A stretch of 64,000 nt of DNA, from positions 1 through 64,000 of the forward strand of contig JANXSF010000073.1 of assembly GCA_025352795.1 (NCBI GenBank), in the 5' to 3' direction. The notes under the pieces are model-generated. The model made no database searches and was not told the origin of the DNA. It saw only the letters and a program-made list of their open reading frames with translations. A program made the translations under genes and the position numbers. Positions 26,770-35,832 of this stretch are shown piece after piece (within the stretch, counting starts at the first letter, position 1; each line of letters begins with the position of its first letter). This stretch comes from Acidobacteriota bacterium (GTDB lineage: Bacteria; Acidobacteriota; Terriglobia; Bryobacterales; Bryobacteraceae).

Positions 26770-27609
26770 ATGACTCTCCGGACACGCTGGCGATATTTGG
26801 TGAACAATGTGATGTTGGCGCTCACTGGATTTTGCACATTACTCACCATCTCAATTCTGTTTTTCATTCTGGGCTACCTGGTTTGGAACGGCTTCACTTC
26901 GCTCGATTTGGCCTTCTTCACCGAACTACCCAAATCTCCTGGTGAGGCGGGCGGCGGAATGGCCAACGCCATTCTGGGCAGCTTTATGATGGTGGGATTA
27001 GCTACCGTGATCGGGGTGCCCATCGGCTTTCTGGGTGGCGTTTATCTGGCTGAATATGATGGCGGTTGGTTGCCGCCGGTGGTCCGTTACACGGCCGATT
27101 TGTTGAATGGGATCCCGTCCATCGTGTTGGGAATTGTTGCCTGGAATCTCTTAGTTGTTCCTATGAAAACATTTTCGGCCTGGGCTGGCAGTGTGGCATT
27201 GAGCCTGATTTTGATTCCCATTGTGGTTCGCAGTACAGAGCAGTTTTTACGGGCGGTGCCCAACTCTTTACGCGAAGGGGCACTGGCATTAGGCGCCAAT
27301 AAAGCCACCGCCACATTAACTGTGGTTGTTCCTGCCGCACGTCGGGGCATACTTACCGGCATTATTTTGGGCGTGGCCCGCATTGCCGGTGAAACCGCTC
27401 CGCTGTTGTTCACCAGCTTAAACAATCAGTTTTGGGCAACCAGCCCCAATCAACCCACCGCATCCTTGCCGGTTATGATATTCACCCATGCAATTTCCCC
27501 CTATGACGATTGGCACAGGCAGGCTTGGGCCGCTGGTTTAGTGCTGCTGGCGTTTGTTCTAATAGCAAATATGACTGCGCGATTTGTTGTGTCGCGAAAT
27601 GCGAGTTGA
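26770..27609 (+). CDS. pstA: Phosphate ABC transporter permease PstA
   Basis: This encodes 279 residues with six predicted membrane helices. Recognisable segments are LNGIPSIVLGIVAWNLLVVP, the EAA loop REGALALGANKATATLTVVV, and GVARIAGETAPLLFTSLNNQ, all typical of PstA. It pairs with PstC and is energised by PstB, encoded 6 bases downstream. Confidence 0.95.
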   Translation: MTLRTRWRYLVNNVMLALTGFCTLLTISILFFILGYLVWNGFTSLDLAFFTELPKSPGEAGGGMANAILGSFMMVGLATVIGVPIGFLGGVYLAEYDGGWLPPVVRYTADLLNGIPSIVLGIVAWNLLVVPMKTFSAWAGSVALSLILIPIVVRSTEQFLRAVPNSLREGALALGANKATATLTVVVPAARRGILTGIILGVARIAGETAPLLFTSLNNQFWATSPNQPTASLPVMIFTHAISPYDDWHRQAWAAGLVLLAFVLIANMTARFVVSRNAS

Positions 27610-27615
27610 TCGTTT

Positions 27616-28461
27616 ATGCAACCCAAGGTGTCCTCCATGAGTTCCCCGAGTTTCCCAACGAAAATGCATATTGAACCTCATTCTTCAGGTGCTGCTAATA
27701 CCCCGACTTCAAAAGAAGCAAAGATGAGGGCAGCGAATCTTAATTTCTTTTACGGTTCCTTTCAGGCTCTCTACGATATTGACCTGGAAATTCAGGCGAA
27801 CCGCATTACGGCTCTGATTGGTCCGTCAGGGTGCGGTAAGTCCACTTTCTTAAGGACCTTGAACCGCATCAACGAAACCATTCGTGGGACAAGGTACACT
27901 GGGGAAGTCCTGCTGGATGGGGTGGACGTAAAAAGCCAGGACGTTACCGCGCTGCGTCGTCGCGTGGGGATGGTTTTCCAAAAGTCAAATCCATTTCCCA
28001 AGACAATTTTTGATAATATTGCCTACGGTCCCAAAGTGAATGGGATGACTTCCAAACAGGATCTTGAGGTGACTGTAGAAAAGAGTCTACGGCGGGCGGC
28101 TCTTTGGGAAGAGGTGAAAGATAAGCTGCAGAAGCCCGCATCGGCATTATCAGGAGGCCAACAACAACGCCTCTGCATTGCCCGGGCGATGGCCGTAGAT
28201 CCAGAAGTCCTGCTGCTGGATGAGCCCTGTTCTGCATTGGATCCCATTGCGACACTGAAAATTGAAGAGCTCCTATTCAGTATTAAGGACCAAACGACGA
28301 TTGTAATTGTGACCCATAACATGCAGCAAGCAGCCAGAGTGGCGGATAATACTGGTTTCTTCATGCTTGGCAAACTTGTGGAGTTTGATAGAACTGAGAT
28401 GATTTTCAGAAACCCTTCCAAGAAAGAAACTGAAGATTACGTTACCGGCCGTTTCGGCTGA
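27616..28461 (+). CDS. pstB: Phosphate ABC transporter ATP-binding protein PstB
   Basis: This encodes 281 residues. It contains [17 protein letters not shown] at the family start, Walker [30 protein letters not shown] (a PstB-specific stretch around the Q loop), the signature LSGGQQQR, Walker [13 protein letters not shown] and the switch histidine in [14 protein letters not shown]. The first 35 residues before the ABC core are longer than usual and low-complexity. ATGs at 27637 and 27664 could be the real start, and no start has a strong ribosome-binding site. Confidence 0.95.
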   Translation: MQPKVSSMSSPSFPTKMHIEPHSSGAANTPTSKEAKMRAANLNFFYGSFQALYDIDLEIQANRITALIGPSGCGKSTFLRTLNRINETIRGTRYTGEVLLDGVDVKSQDVTALRRRVGMVFQKSNPFPKTIFDNIAYGPKVNGMTSKQDLEVTVEKSLRRAALWEEVKDKLQKPASALSGGQQQRLCIARAMAVDPEVLLLDEPCSALDPIATLKIEELLFSIKDQTTIVIVTHNMQQAARVADNTGFFMLGKLVEFDRTEMIFRNPSKKETEDYVTGRFG

Positions 28462-28477
28462 AAAAAGGAGAACCTGT

Positions 28478-29140
28478 TTGCGGCATTTTGCGATTGAACT
28501 GGAAGAGCTGAAAACCAAGCTACTGCAGATGGGTGGAATGGTGGAAGCGGCCCTGCATCGTAGCGTCCGCGCGGTTGTGGATCGTGATGCGGATTTGGCC
28601 AAGAAAGTAAAAGAGGGCGAGGCGGCCATCAACACCATGGAAATGGAGATTGATGAACTGGTTACTAAGCTGCTGGTATTGCAACAGCCAGTGGCCAGGG
28701 ACCTACGCTTTCTTACGTCGGTACTGAAGATTAATACGGACCTGGAGCGCATGGGTGACTTGGCCAACGGCTTGGCTAAACGTGCCCAATCGCTGATGAA
28801 TTATCCTCCGCTAAAGTTGAACATAGATCTTAACCACATGTCTTCGCTAGTGGAATCCATGTTGTTGAAAAGTCTGGATGCGTTTCTTCGGGAAGATGCC
28901 TATTTGGCGCAGCAGGTGCTGCTATCCGATGACGAAGTAGATGCCATCCGCGGTGCTGCTTACGGTGAGATCATCGCCCACATGCAAAGCAATCCGGCTG
29001 ACGTACGGGCAGGTGTGGAACTGATTTTTGTTGTCCGCAATCTGGAACGCATCGGGGACCATGCCACGAACATGGCGGAAGGTGTGATCTACATGGCTAA
29101 GGGTGTGGATGTGCGGCATAATTCTAAAACTCTGGTTTAG
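28478..29140 (+). CDS. phoU: Phosphate transport system regulatory protein PhoU
   Basis: This encodes 220 residues, all helical, with two PhoU three-helix repeats. The first has INTMEMEIDELVTKLLVLQQ and INTDLERMGDLANGLAKRA, the second VDAIRGAAYGEII and VRNLERIGDHATNMAEGVI, which carry the acidic metal-binding motifs. It normally restrains the PhoR/PhoB response and PstB activity when phosphate is plentiful. The start is TTG 28478 with AAGGAG seven bases upstream. No phoR or phoB gene is in the window. Confidence 0.93.
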   Translation: MRHFAIELEELKTKLLQMGGMVEAALHRSVRAVVDRDADLAKKVKEGEAAINTMEMEIDELVTKLLVLQQPVARDLRFLTSVLKINTDLERMGDLANGLAKRAQSLMNYPPLKLNIDLNHMSSLVESMLLKSLDAFLREDAYLAQQVLLSDDEVDAIRGAAYGEIIAHMQSNPADVRAGVELIFVVRNLERIGDHATNMAEGVIYMAKGVDVRHNSKTLV

Positions 29141-29155
29141 ACCGAGGTGATGGAA

Positions 29156-29335
29156 AAGCCCACAGGCGGGCTTGGCAGGCAAAACTGCCTGCCAACTCCC
29201 CTAGCGGACTTTCTTCACAACTTCAAGTGCTTGGGAAACTTCTAAAATTGGGACAACTATATGCCTGTGGTTAAAAGACCTGATACACTTCGCTCCAACA
29301 CTTGATTCCGCCAGCTCGCTTGCGGCGAATCATTC
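29156..29335. repeat. Dispersed palindromic intergenic repeat, copy 1
   Basis: The 209-base gap between phoU and the next gene holds a perfect 10-bp hairpin (TTGGCAGGCA / TGCCTGCCAA, 29172-29195), then TATATGCCTG, TGATACACTTCGCTCCAACA and CAGCTCGCTTGCGGCGAAT. The same elements occur in inverted orientation at about 50497-50580 (copy 2). AAGCCC/GGGCTT at 29156-29175 adds a second small hairpin that could terminate the pst operon transcript, although no T run follows. Confidence 0.65.
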
Positions 29336-29349
29336 CGATTTCCAAAAGG

Positions 29350-31494
29350 CTAGCGCTTCCATTCCGACGCCATATTGTCGTCAGTGATTACCCGCGCATT
29401 TCGTGTCCGCTGGCGAATGCTTTCCAACGCCTCCACCGCCAGGTGTTCGTTACCTGTGAAGTCTTTCCGGTTGAGATACACTGCCAACTGATCCAGCCGT
29501 TTGAGGGCTGACGGATCAGCCGCGTCCAATACAGGCTTGCCTCCTAGTCGATAACTCAACAAAGACTTGCGCCAACGGGCTTCATCCAGTTGCAGGGGAC
29601 TGTCACTTACAGCAAGAAATGGCCCGAAGCGGAACGCATAGGGAAACATAGTGACGCCAGTAAGTTGGGCATCATCTGAGTAAGTGGTGTTGTAGTAAAC
29701 AATACCGCCTGGCTTCAGCATTTCGCGAGCTAAAGTGAGCATCTCCACGGAAAGTAAATTGGTTGTATTGGCACGCCAGTGTTGGCCTGTGTCCATCAGG
29801 ATAGCGTCGAATTTCCGCTGACGATTGCGAACCATCCAACGGCGTCCATCGTCCACCACAATCTCTAATTTCGGATTATGCAACAGGGGCGCCACTTCCG
29901 GGTAGCGTGCAATCACGGTGAGGTATCCGGGATTGATTTCCACTGCAACAGCGCTTTCCAGTTGTGGGTGGTTGCCTACAATCTGAGCCCAGGCACCGCC
30001 AGCCACTCCAATCAGCAACACCTGTTTCGGTGATGCGTGCAAATAGCTCAATGAGAAGGGACGAATGCAGCTATCGGAGTTGAGTAAGTCAGTACTTAGA
30101 ATCCCATCGCGTGCGCCGCCACCATAGATTACTCGATCCTTATCGACAGTAACTACACCACTGCGTGTTTCTACGATATCTGTGAAGTGATCACTCGGTT
30201 CGTATTCGTCTTTGAACTGCAGGCGCTCATAGACTGCGTCGAACCGATAGCCGACACATAACAGGGCCAAAGCGAAAGCAATATAACTTCTGCGGCCTGC
30301 CATGGTGAGGATGAGGAAGGCAATGGAAAGGCCAAGCAATGCAAGGAACACGACGATACCCTGCAATGTCCAAGTGTCCATTAGTATGAATCCCATGAAG
30401 TAAGTGCCCGCCGCTGATCCAGCGATGTTACTCAAATAAAGGTAGCTCAACCCTTGACCAGCGCTGGCATTGGATGGGACGGTGATGTGGCAAATCAGCG
30501 GGAACACTGCGCCTAGGGCGCCTGCGGCTACTGCGATCAGCGGAAACGTGTATTCGTAACTCAGCCACTGCACGGCATGGCCGAGTAGCGGCACAGTGAA
30601 GAAACTGAGTACGGTTGCCCCCATCATCAAGCCTGCAATGGCGCTCAGCAGCGAATCTTTATCACGTCCCCGGCACAACTGTCGGGAACATAGTGATCCA
30701 AAAGCAATGCCGGCGAGAAAGGATCCCAACACGAATGAGAAGCAGCGCGGACTGCCTCCGCTGACAAAGGAATAGACGCGATACCAGACAATTTCATAGC
30801 CAAGTGATATGAATCCGGCTACGCCAGCAATGGCAATTCCCACGGGGAAAGGCAGCACCGCCACACTTACTGGTTCTGGAGCTATAACTGAACTTTCAAG
30901 GGCCCTCGATTTCGATGCAAAGAACAAGACTGAACACCCAACGATTGCGTTGAGCGCAGCCGCCAATCTTACCGACCCAGACATTCCCAGCATCGGCAGA
31001 ATGACCAAGGCCGCCGCAAAACATGCCGCTGATGAACCGAGTGTGTTGGCGAAGTAGAGCATACCCACAGATCGACCAACGTTGCCTGATCGACTGACCA
31101 ATTCCGCTACCAACACTGGCAGCGTAGCGCCCATCAAAATGGTGGGAAAAACGATTAAACCAAATGTGATTAAAAATGTTTGGGTAGGTGGAGAGCCCGC
31201 AGTGAATGCGGCCACCCAATGGAACAATGGCAAGGAAACAATTCCAAAGCCAGCAATCCCTAGTTCGATGAGTCCGAATATTGTGAAGCGGCTAATCCCT
31301 TTGCGGTTAGAAAGCCAGCCGCCCAGCATGCTGCCCAAGCCAAGTCCAAGCAGGAAGGCACTTACAACCACGGTAACCGATTCAATGTTGACGCCAAATA
31401 TGGTGTAGAGGGTGCGCTGCCACACCACTTGATAGAGGAGTGCAGGAAAGCCTGAGACGAAGAATAGAAGGTAGAGCCAACGGAAATTGAGCAT
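29350..31494 (-). CDS. Membrane protein with spermidine-synthase-like methyltransferase-fold domain
   Basis: This encodes 714 residues. The first 430 or so contain about a dozen or more hydrophobic helices resembling a major-facilitator-type transporter (YLLFFVSGFPALLYQVVWQR; SAFLLGLGLGSMLGGWLSNR). The C-terminal 250 residues match the spermine/spermidine synthase Rossmann fold: VLLIGVAGGAWAQIV, AVAVEINPGYLTVIARYPE, IVVDDGRRWMV and FDAILMDTG. Catalytic activity of such fusions is not established, and true polyamine synthesis is doubtful. The gene is convergent with phoU and 19 bases upstream (in transcription) of nothing obvious, as the next gene on the same strand is the PIN toxin. Confidence 0.8.
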   Translation of the reverse strand: MLNFRWLYLLFFVSGFPALLYQVVWQRTLYTIFGVNIESVTVVVSAFLLGLGLGSMLGGWLSNRKGISRFTIFGLIELGIAGFGIVSLPLFHWVAAFTAGSPPTQTFLITFGLIVFPTILMGATLPVLVAELVSRSGNVGRSVGMLYFANTLGSSAACFAAALVILPMLGMSGSVRLAAALNAIVGCSVLFFASKSRALESSVIAPEPVSVAVLPFPVGIAIAGVAGFISLGYEIVWYRVYSFVSGGSPRCFSFVLGSFLAGIAFGSLCSRQLCRGRDKDSLLSAIAGLMMGATVLSFFTVPLLGHAVQWLSYEYTFPLIAVAAGALGAVFPLICHITVPSNASAGQGLSYLYLSNIAGSAAGTYFMGFILMDTWTLQGIVVFLALLGLSIAFLILTMAGRRSYIAFALALLCVGYRFDAVYERLQFKDEYEPSDHFTDIVETRSGVVTVDKDRVIYGGGARDGILSTDLLNSDSCIRPFSLSYLHASPKQVLLIGVAGGAWAQIVGNHPQLESAVAVEINPGYLTVIARYPEVAPLLHNPKLEIVVDDGRRWMVRNRQRKFDAILMDTGQHWRANTTNLLSVEMLTLAREMLKPGGIVYYNTTYSDDAQLTGVTMFPYAFRFGPFLAVSDSPLQLDEARWRKSLLSYRLGGKPVLDAADPSALKRLDQLAVYLNRKDFTGNEHLAVEALESIRQRTRNARVITDDNMASEWKR

Positions 31495-31513
31495 CGTGGA
31501 AGTGAGTCTCCGT

Positions 31514-31915
31514 CTACTGGTCGTGTGAGATCAGAGTCAAACCGGGAACACCCAAATAGTCGGCGCGGTTGTGAGTAACCAGCGGGGCTTCATAGAGCAA
31601 AGCCGTGGCGGCGATCCACGCGTCCGCACATTCAATTCTCCGACCTGCGGCTTGTGCCAAAACCATCACTTCTGCCCACTTGCAGCAGAGACTTGGACTA
31701 GAGGGCACCACCGTGAATCGGCTGAGGTATGTGCGAAGCCAATGAAGGCGCTGAGAGCTCCACTTATATTGGAGAGCCCAGCGTTCCAGCTCCGCAACAC
31801 TCATGAATGAAATGACGGCAACTTTTCTAATTAGGTCGGGATTGTAACGGGAGCCAATGGAATGATTCTTGAAAATGAACGAAATAACATCGGTATCGAC
31901 AACTATCGCAGTCAT
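31514..31915 (-). CDS. PIN-domain toxin, VapC-like
   Basis: This encodes 133 residues when started at ATG 31915 (MTAIVVDTDVISFIF). That ATG overlaps the antitoxin stop as ATGA, so I prefer it to the longer frame. The four PIN acidic positions are visible: D in VDTDVISF, E in SVAELERWAL, D in ECADAWIAATAL, and D in THNRADYLGV. The family are Mg-dependent endoribonucleases that cut tRNA or rRNA. The coupled upstream gene is the likely antitoxin. Confidence 0.85.
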   Translation of the reverse strand: MTAIVVDTDVISFIFKNHSIGSRYNPDLIRKVAVISFMSVAELERWALQYKWSSQRLHWLRTYLSRFTVVPSSPSLCCKWAEVMVLAQAAGRRIECADAWIAATALLYEAPLVTHNRADYLGVPGLTLISHDQ

Positions 31916-32142
31916 GCTGCGGAGCCGGATTGCGAATGGCCGCGCCACTGGTGGATTGCCGCAAGGAACTCCTCGACGGATTCCTCTTCTGGCCAGAAAC
32001 CGCCGTGAAGAAGGGATATATCGGTGATGGGTCCCGTGCCTTGCTCGATCATTAGTTCTTCGATGGACGGATACACAAGAGGTTCCTTCTGAAGAGCTGG
32101 CTTAGGTTCGGGATTACTGGGATGTTTATTCAGCTTTGCCAC
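31912..32142 (-). CDS. Probable antitoxin partner of the PIN-domain toxin
   Basis: This encodes 76 residues from a GTG start at 32142, which is uncommon and could lower its translation. The N-terminus is Lys/Pro-rich (LNKHPSNPEPKPALQKEP), followed by an acidic C-terminal part (GFWPEEESVEEFLAAIHQWR) that may wrap the toxin. No AbrB, RHH or Phd DNA-binding domain is apparent. Its 4-base overlap with the PIN gene and the gene order argue for an antitoxin. It is divergent from ligD. Confidence 0.65.
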   Translation of the reverse strand: MAKLNKHPSNPEPKPALQKEPLVYPSIEELMIEQGTGPITDISLLHGGFWPEEESVEEFLAAIHQWRGHSQSGSAA

Positions 32143-32237
32143 GGGTTAGTTATAAGTATATCCTTCCACAACAAGCACTTGCTTAACGCCGCAGCGTGGG
32201 AACATACTGGTTTACCGAAGCTCCATTTACTGCCGCG

Positions 32238-34766
32238 ATGCCCACTGATCCTAACGCACTCAGCGAATATCTTCGCAAACGTTCCCTTGAAAAAACTCCT
32301 GAACCGGATGCTCAAGACGCAGCGGCGCGCACGTTGCCGCCAAATGTTTACTGTGTCCAGCGGCACCATGCCAGTCGATTGCATTACGATTTGCGGATGG
32401 AAGTGGCCGGAACTCTTAAATCGTGGGCTGTGCCACAAGGGCCTACGCTTGACCCGGAATTCAAGCGTCTGGCGGTGCACGTGGAAGATCATCCCTTGCT
32501 GTACGCCACGTTTGAAGGCAACATTCCCAAAGGAAATTACGGCGCAGGTTCCATGATGCTGTGGGATTTTGGCACATTTGAAACTCTTGGAGATACGCCT
32601 GTTGCGGGTCAACTGGAACGCGGTGATTTTAAGTTCCGGTTGAGTGGCATCAAACTGAATGGTGATTTTGCATTGGTGCGTACCAAGCGCGGTAAGGGCA
32701 ATGAATGGCTTTTGCTGAAGAAAAAAGGATTGGGTGCGGTTCCTGGTTGGGATGCAGAACAACATGCAACCAGCGTGGCCACTGGTCGTACGCAGGCGGA
32801 AATCGCCGCAGATCTGCCTGCCCGTTTCACATCGGCAAAGCTGGAAGGCGGATTAGAAACATCCATGCCCACGGCCATTACGCCGATGTTGGCCACCCTT
32901 GCAGAAGCCGCGCCGATCGGTTCCGATTGGGTCTACGAGATTAAATGGGATGGCGTGCGCGCTGTCGCAATGATTGAAAATGGCGCCATGCGATTGTTCG
33001 GTCGCAAAGGCACATCCATAGATCGCCAGTATCCTGAACTGAGCGTAATGCCACATGCAGTGAATGCGAAATCGGCAATCCTGGATGGTGAAATCGCCGC
33101 TATCGATGAAAACGGCCGACCCAGTTTTGAACGCTTGCAACCTCGCATTATGGCTACTGATCCAAATGCGATTGCCGCCATGGCGCGATCCCGCCCAGTT
33201 ATTTTCTTTGCCTTCGACCTGTTGTATTTAGATGGGGAGGACCTGCGCAATGTGGCGCTGCAGGATCGCAAAAAACGGCTTGCTGAAATCCTGACAGCAT
33301 CCCCGGTCTTGACTATCTCTGAGCATTTCAATACCGATCCAAATGCGCTGTTGGCCGCAGCGCGCGCACAAGGTCTGGAAGGAATTGTCGCCAAACGCCT
33401 CTCCAGTCGGTATCAGGCAGCACGCAGCAAAGAGTGGCTGAAAATCAAAATCAATCACGAACAGGATTTTGTGTTGTGCGGTTATACGCGCGGGGAACGC
33501 GATTATTTCGGTGCGTTAGTGCTGGGCGTGTACGACCAAGGCAAGTTGAAATATGCCGGAAATGTAGGCACCGGATTTGACCGCAAAATGATGGAGTTGA
33601 TTCACTCTAAGCTGAACCCGCTGGAAACAGATCAAGCGCAATTCGCTATTGTTCCGACGCTGCCGCAAGCCATTGTCTGGACGCTTCCAGAACTGGTGGC
33701 TACTGTGAAATATCTGGAGTGGACCAATGATGGACGCCTTCGCGCCCCTGTGTTTGTTGGTCTGCGCAACGATATTGATCCTAAAGAATGCACACGTGAG
33801 AGTGAAACTGGGCCTGATGTTCCTCCACCTTTGTTGCCAGTCGACAAGGCAGAAGCCGCAGTCACAATTGAAGGGCATACCATGCGATTTAAGAACCTGA
33901 ACAAGGTGTTCTATCCGCGTGAAGGTTACACCAAAGGCGATGTGATCAACTACTATGCAGCGGTATCGGAATGGCTGATTCCGCATTGGAAAGATCGTCC
34001 ATTGTCGCTCCGCCGCTATCCGGATGGAATTGAAGGCGAAGGTTTTTTTCAAAAAAACGCCGCTACTGGATTTCCCGATTGGGTGCGCCTGCAAACGATT
34101 ATTGCGGAAGATCATAAAGAACGCACGCAAGTTGTTGGTGACGGAAAGGCACTGCTGATCTACATGGCGAATCTGGGTTGCATCGACCAGAACCCATGGA
34201 TGAGCCATGTGGAAACGTTAGATAGTCCTGACTTCATCCTGATTGATTTGGACCCCAGTGAATGCAGCTATGACCGCATTGTGGAGGCTGCCCAATACGT
34301 GCGACGCAAGCTGGATTTATTGGGACTTACTGGATACCCGAAAACTACCGGAGGTGACGGCATGCACATCTATGTTCCTTTGCAACCGGTATATTCTTAC
34401 GACCAGAGTCGTGGCTTGGCGGAAATCCTGGCGCGGATTGCTGCAGCGGAGCGACACGACCTTTTCACCATGCCTCGCTCAGTCAATAAGCGCGAGAAAG
34501 GCAAGGTATATTTCGACTATTTGCAGAACGCCAGAGGGAAAACAATATCGGCACCTTACGTTCCAAGAGCTTATGCCGGAGCTCCTGTGGCCACCCCGTT
34601 GGAATGGCGCGAAGTGACCCCAGGCTTGCGTCCAGAGCAGTTTCATATTCGAAATGCAATTGAGCGTTTTGTACGTGTGGGAGATCTGTTCGGGGGCGTG
34701 CTGACCAATCTGCAGCGGCTGGAACCGGCCATGGAGCGGCTGGAAAAGATTGTGAACGGCGGCTAA
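32238..34766 (+). CDS. ligD: Multidomain ATP-dependent DNA ligase D
   Basis: This encodes about 842 residues with all three LigD modules. N-terminal 3'-phosphoesterase (about 20-170): HHASRLHYDLRMEVAGTLKS, KRLAVHVEDHPLLYATFEG, NIPKGNYGAG. Central ATP ligase (about 215-520): YEIKWDGVRAV with the adenylated Lys, ILDGEIAA, GLEGIVAKRLSSRY, WLKIKIN. C-terminal archaeo-eukaryotic primase-like polymerase (about 555-840): LIDLDPSE for metal binding and KTTGGDGMHIYVPL. It repairs double-strand breaks by non-homologous end joining, usually with Ku, but no ku gene is in this window. I start at ATG 32238 (MPTDPNALSEYLRKR), which matches family N-termini; GTG 32196 would add 14 residues. Neither start has a good ribosome-binding site. 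Confidence 0.93.
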   Translation: MPTDPNALSEYLRKRSLEKTPEPDAQDAAARTLPPNVYCVQRHHASRLHYDLRMEVAGTLKSWAVPQGPTLDPEFKRLAVHVEDHPLLYATFEGNIPKGNYGAGSMMLWDFGTFETLGDTPVAGQLERGDFKFRLSGIKLNGDFALVRTKRGKGNEWLLLKKKGLGAVPGWDAEQHATSVATGRTQAEIAADLPARFTSAKLEGGLETSMPTAITPMLATLAEAAPIGSDWVYEIKWDGVRAVAMIENGAMRLFGRKGTSIDRQYPELSVMPHAVNAKSAILDGEIAAIDENGRPSFERLQPRIMATDPNAIAAMARSRPVIFFAFDLLYLDGEDLRNVALQDRKKRLAEILTASPVLTISEHFNTDPNALLAAARAQGLEGIVAKRLSSRYQAARSKEWLKIKINHEQDFVLCGYTRGERDYFGALVLGVYDQGKLKYAGNVGTGFDRKMMELIHSKLNPLETDQAQFAIVPTLPQAIVWTLPELVATVKYLEWTNDGRLRAPVFVGLRNDIDPKECTRESETGPDVPPPLLPVDKAEAAVTIEGHTMRFKNLNKVFYPREGYTKGDVINYYAAVSEWLIPHWKDRPLSLRRYPDGIEGEGFFQKNAATGFPDWVRLQTIIAEDHKERTQVVGDGKALLIYMANLGCIDQNPWMSHVETLDSPDFILIDLDPSECSYDRIVEAAQYVRRKLDLLGLTGYPKTTGGDGMHIYVPLQPVYSYDQSRGLAEILARIAAAERHDLFTMPRSVNKREKGKVYFDYLQNARGKTISAPYVPRAYAGAPVATPLEWREVTPGLRPEQFHIRNAIERFVRVGDLFGGVLTNLQRLEPAMERLEKIVNGG

Positions 34767-34784
34767 CTTTCAGGGGATAAGCCT

Positions 34785-34790
34785 TATAAT
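34785..34790 (+). promoter_or_regulatory. TATAAT -10 element, suggests a leaderless transcript
   Basis: A perfect TATAAT ends only seven bases before the ATG at 34798. Transcription would start at or next to the ATG, giving a leaderless mRNA. No Shine-Dalgarno sequence is present, which fits. No clear -35 element is seen. Confidence 0.5.
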
Positions 34791-34797
34791 ACTCTCT

Positions 34798-35832
34798 ATG
34801 TACCGCCGGTCGTTCCTGACTACCGCTGCGGCTGCCCCTTTGGTTGCCGCACAACAGTTACGAGGTCTTAACGTGCGCCTTGGCATTGATTTATTTAGCA
34901 TCCGTTCGCAAAACTGGACCCCCTTTGAGTACCTGGATTACTGCGCCAAGTGGGGTGCCAAAGTGGTCCACTTTTCCGAAATCCGCTTTATTGGAAACCT
35001 TGAAAAAGATCACTTGAAGAGAGTGGGCGAGTATGCCAGGAAATTGGATATTGAAGTGGAAATCGGGATGCGGTCCATTTGCCCCACGTCGACTTTATTC
35101 GATCCCAAACAAGGTACTGGCGAAGAACAAATCAGCCGTATGATTGATGCCGCAGTTACTGTTGGTTCCCCCATTGTGCGGGCGTTTCTTGGATCCAGTT
35201 TAGACCGTGTCGGCAAGATTCCCTTGGAACAACACATTGAAAACGCCGCCAAAGTATTGCGCGGTGTGCGTTCTAAGGCGATGGATAATGGCAAGAAAAT
35301 CGCGATTGAAAATCATTCTGGGGATATGCAAGGGCGCGAACTGAAATCGCTGATTGAGCAGGCAGGGAAGGATTTCGTAGGCGCGTGTCTCGATTCCGGT
35401 AACCCTTGCTGGACGGTGGAAGATCCGCATGTCACGCTGGAACATCTGGCACCTTATGTGCTCACCAGTCATGTGCGCGATAGTATGGTTTGGCGCACGT
35501 CGGAGGGGGCGGCCATGCAGTGGACACGCCTGGGCGAAGGCAATGTGGGCATTGCCGAATGGATCAAAAAGTATGTGGAGTTATGTCCGGGCAAGGCCAT
35601 GTCTTTGGAAATCATAGTTACGAACACACGAGCCTTCCCCTACTTACAACCGAAGTTTTGGGATGCATATCGCAAGCAGCCTGCCTGGGAATTTGCGCGA
35701 TTCGCAGCTATCGCTGACAAGGGTAAGCCCATGGCTGAACATCCGAAGCTTTCCCAACCGGAATCAATTGCCAAGGAAAAGGAAGATCTGGAAGTGTCGC
35801 TGAACTGGTTAAAAGCGTTGCAGGGGACATGA
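34798..35832 (+). CDS. Sugar phosphate isomerase/epimerase-like TIM-barrel protein, exported by Tat
   Basis: This encodes 344 residues. The N-terminus (MYRRSFLTTAAAAPLVAAQQ) has an RRSFL twin-arginine motif. The rest fits the AP_endonuc_2 (xylose-isomerase-like) barrel, with metal-ligand candidates in KIAIENHSGDMQ (Glu), GACLDSGNPCWTVED (Asp), LTSHVRDSM (His/Asp) and MSLEIIVTNTRAF (Glu). The substrate is unknown; relatives act on sugars or inositols. Translation may be leaderless. The stop overlaps the next gene by 4 bases (ATGA), so the two are an operon. Confidence 0.85.
   Translation: MYRRSFLTTAAAAPLVAAQQLRGLNVRLGIDLFSIRSQNWTPFEYLDYCAKWGAKVVHFSEIRFIGNLEKDHLKRVGEYARKLDIEVEIGMRSICPTSTLFDPKQGTGEEQISRMIDAAVTVGSPIVRAFLGSSLDRVGKIPLEQHIENAAKVLRGVRSKAMDNGKKIAIENHSGDMQGRELKSLIEQAGKDFVGACLDSGNPCWTVEDPHVTLEHLAPYVLTSHVRDSMVWRTSEGAAMQWTRLGEGNVGIAEWIKKYVELCPGKAMSLEIIVTNTRAFPYLQPKFWDAYRKQPAWEFARFAAIADKGKPMAEHPKLSQPESIAKEKEDLEVSLNWLKALQGT

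Noticed and set aside
33516-34208. 230-residue frame antisense to ligD
   Set aside because: It lies wholly inside the polymerase and ligase modules of LigD and shows no motif.
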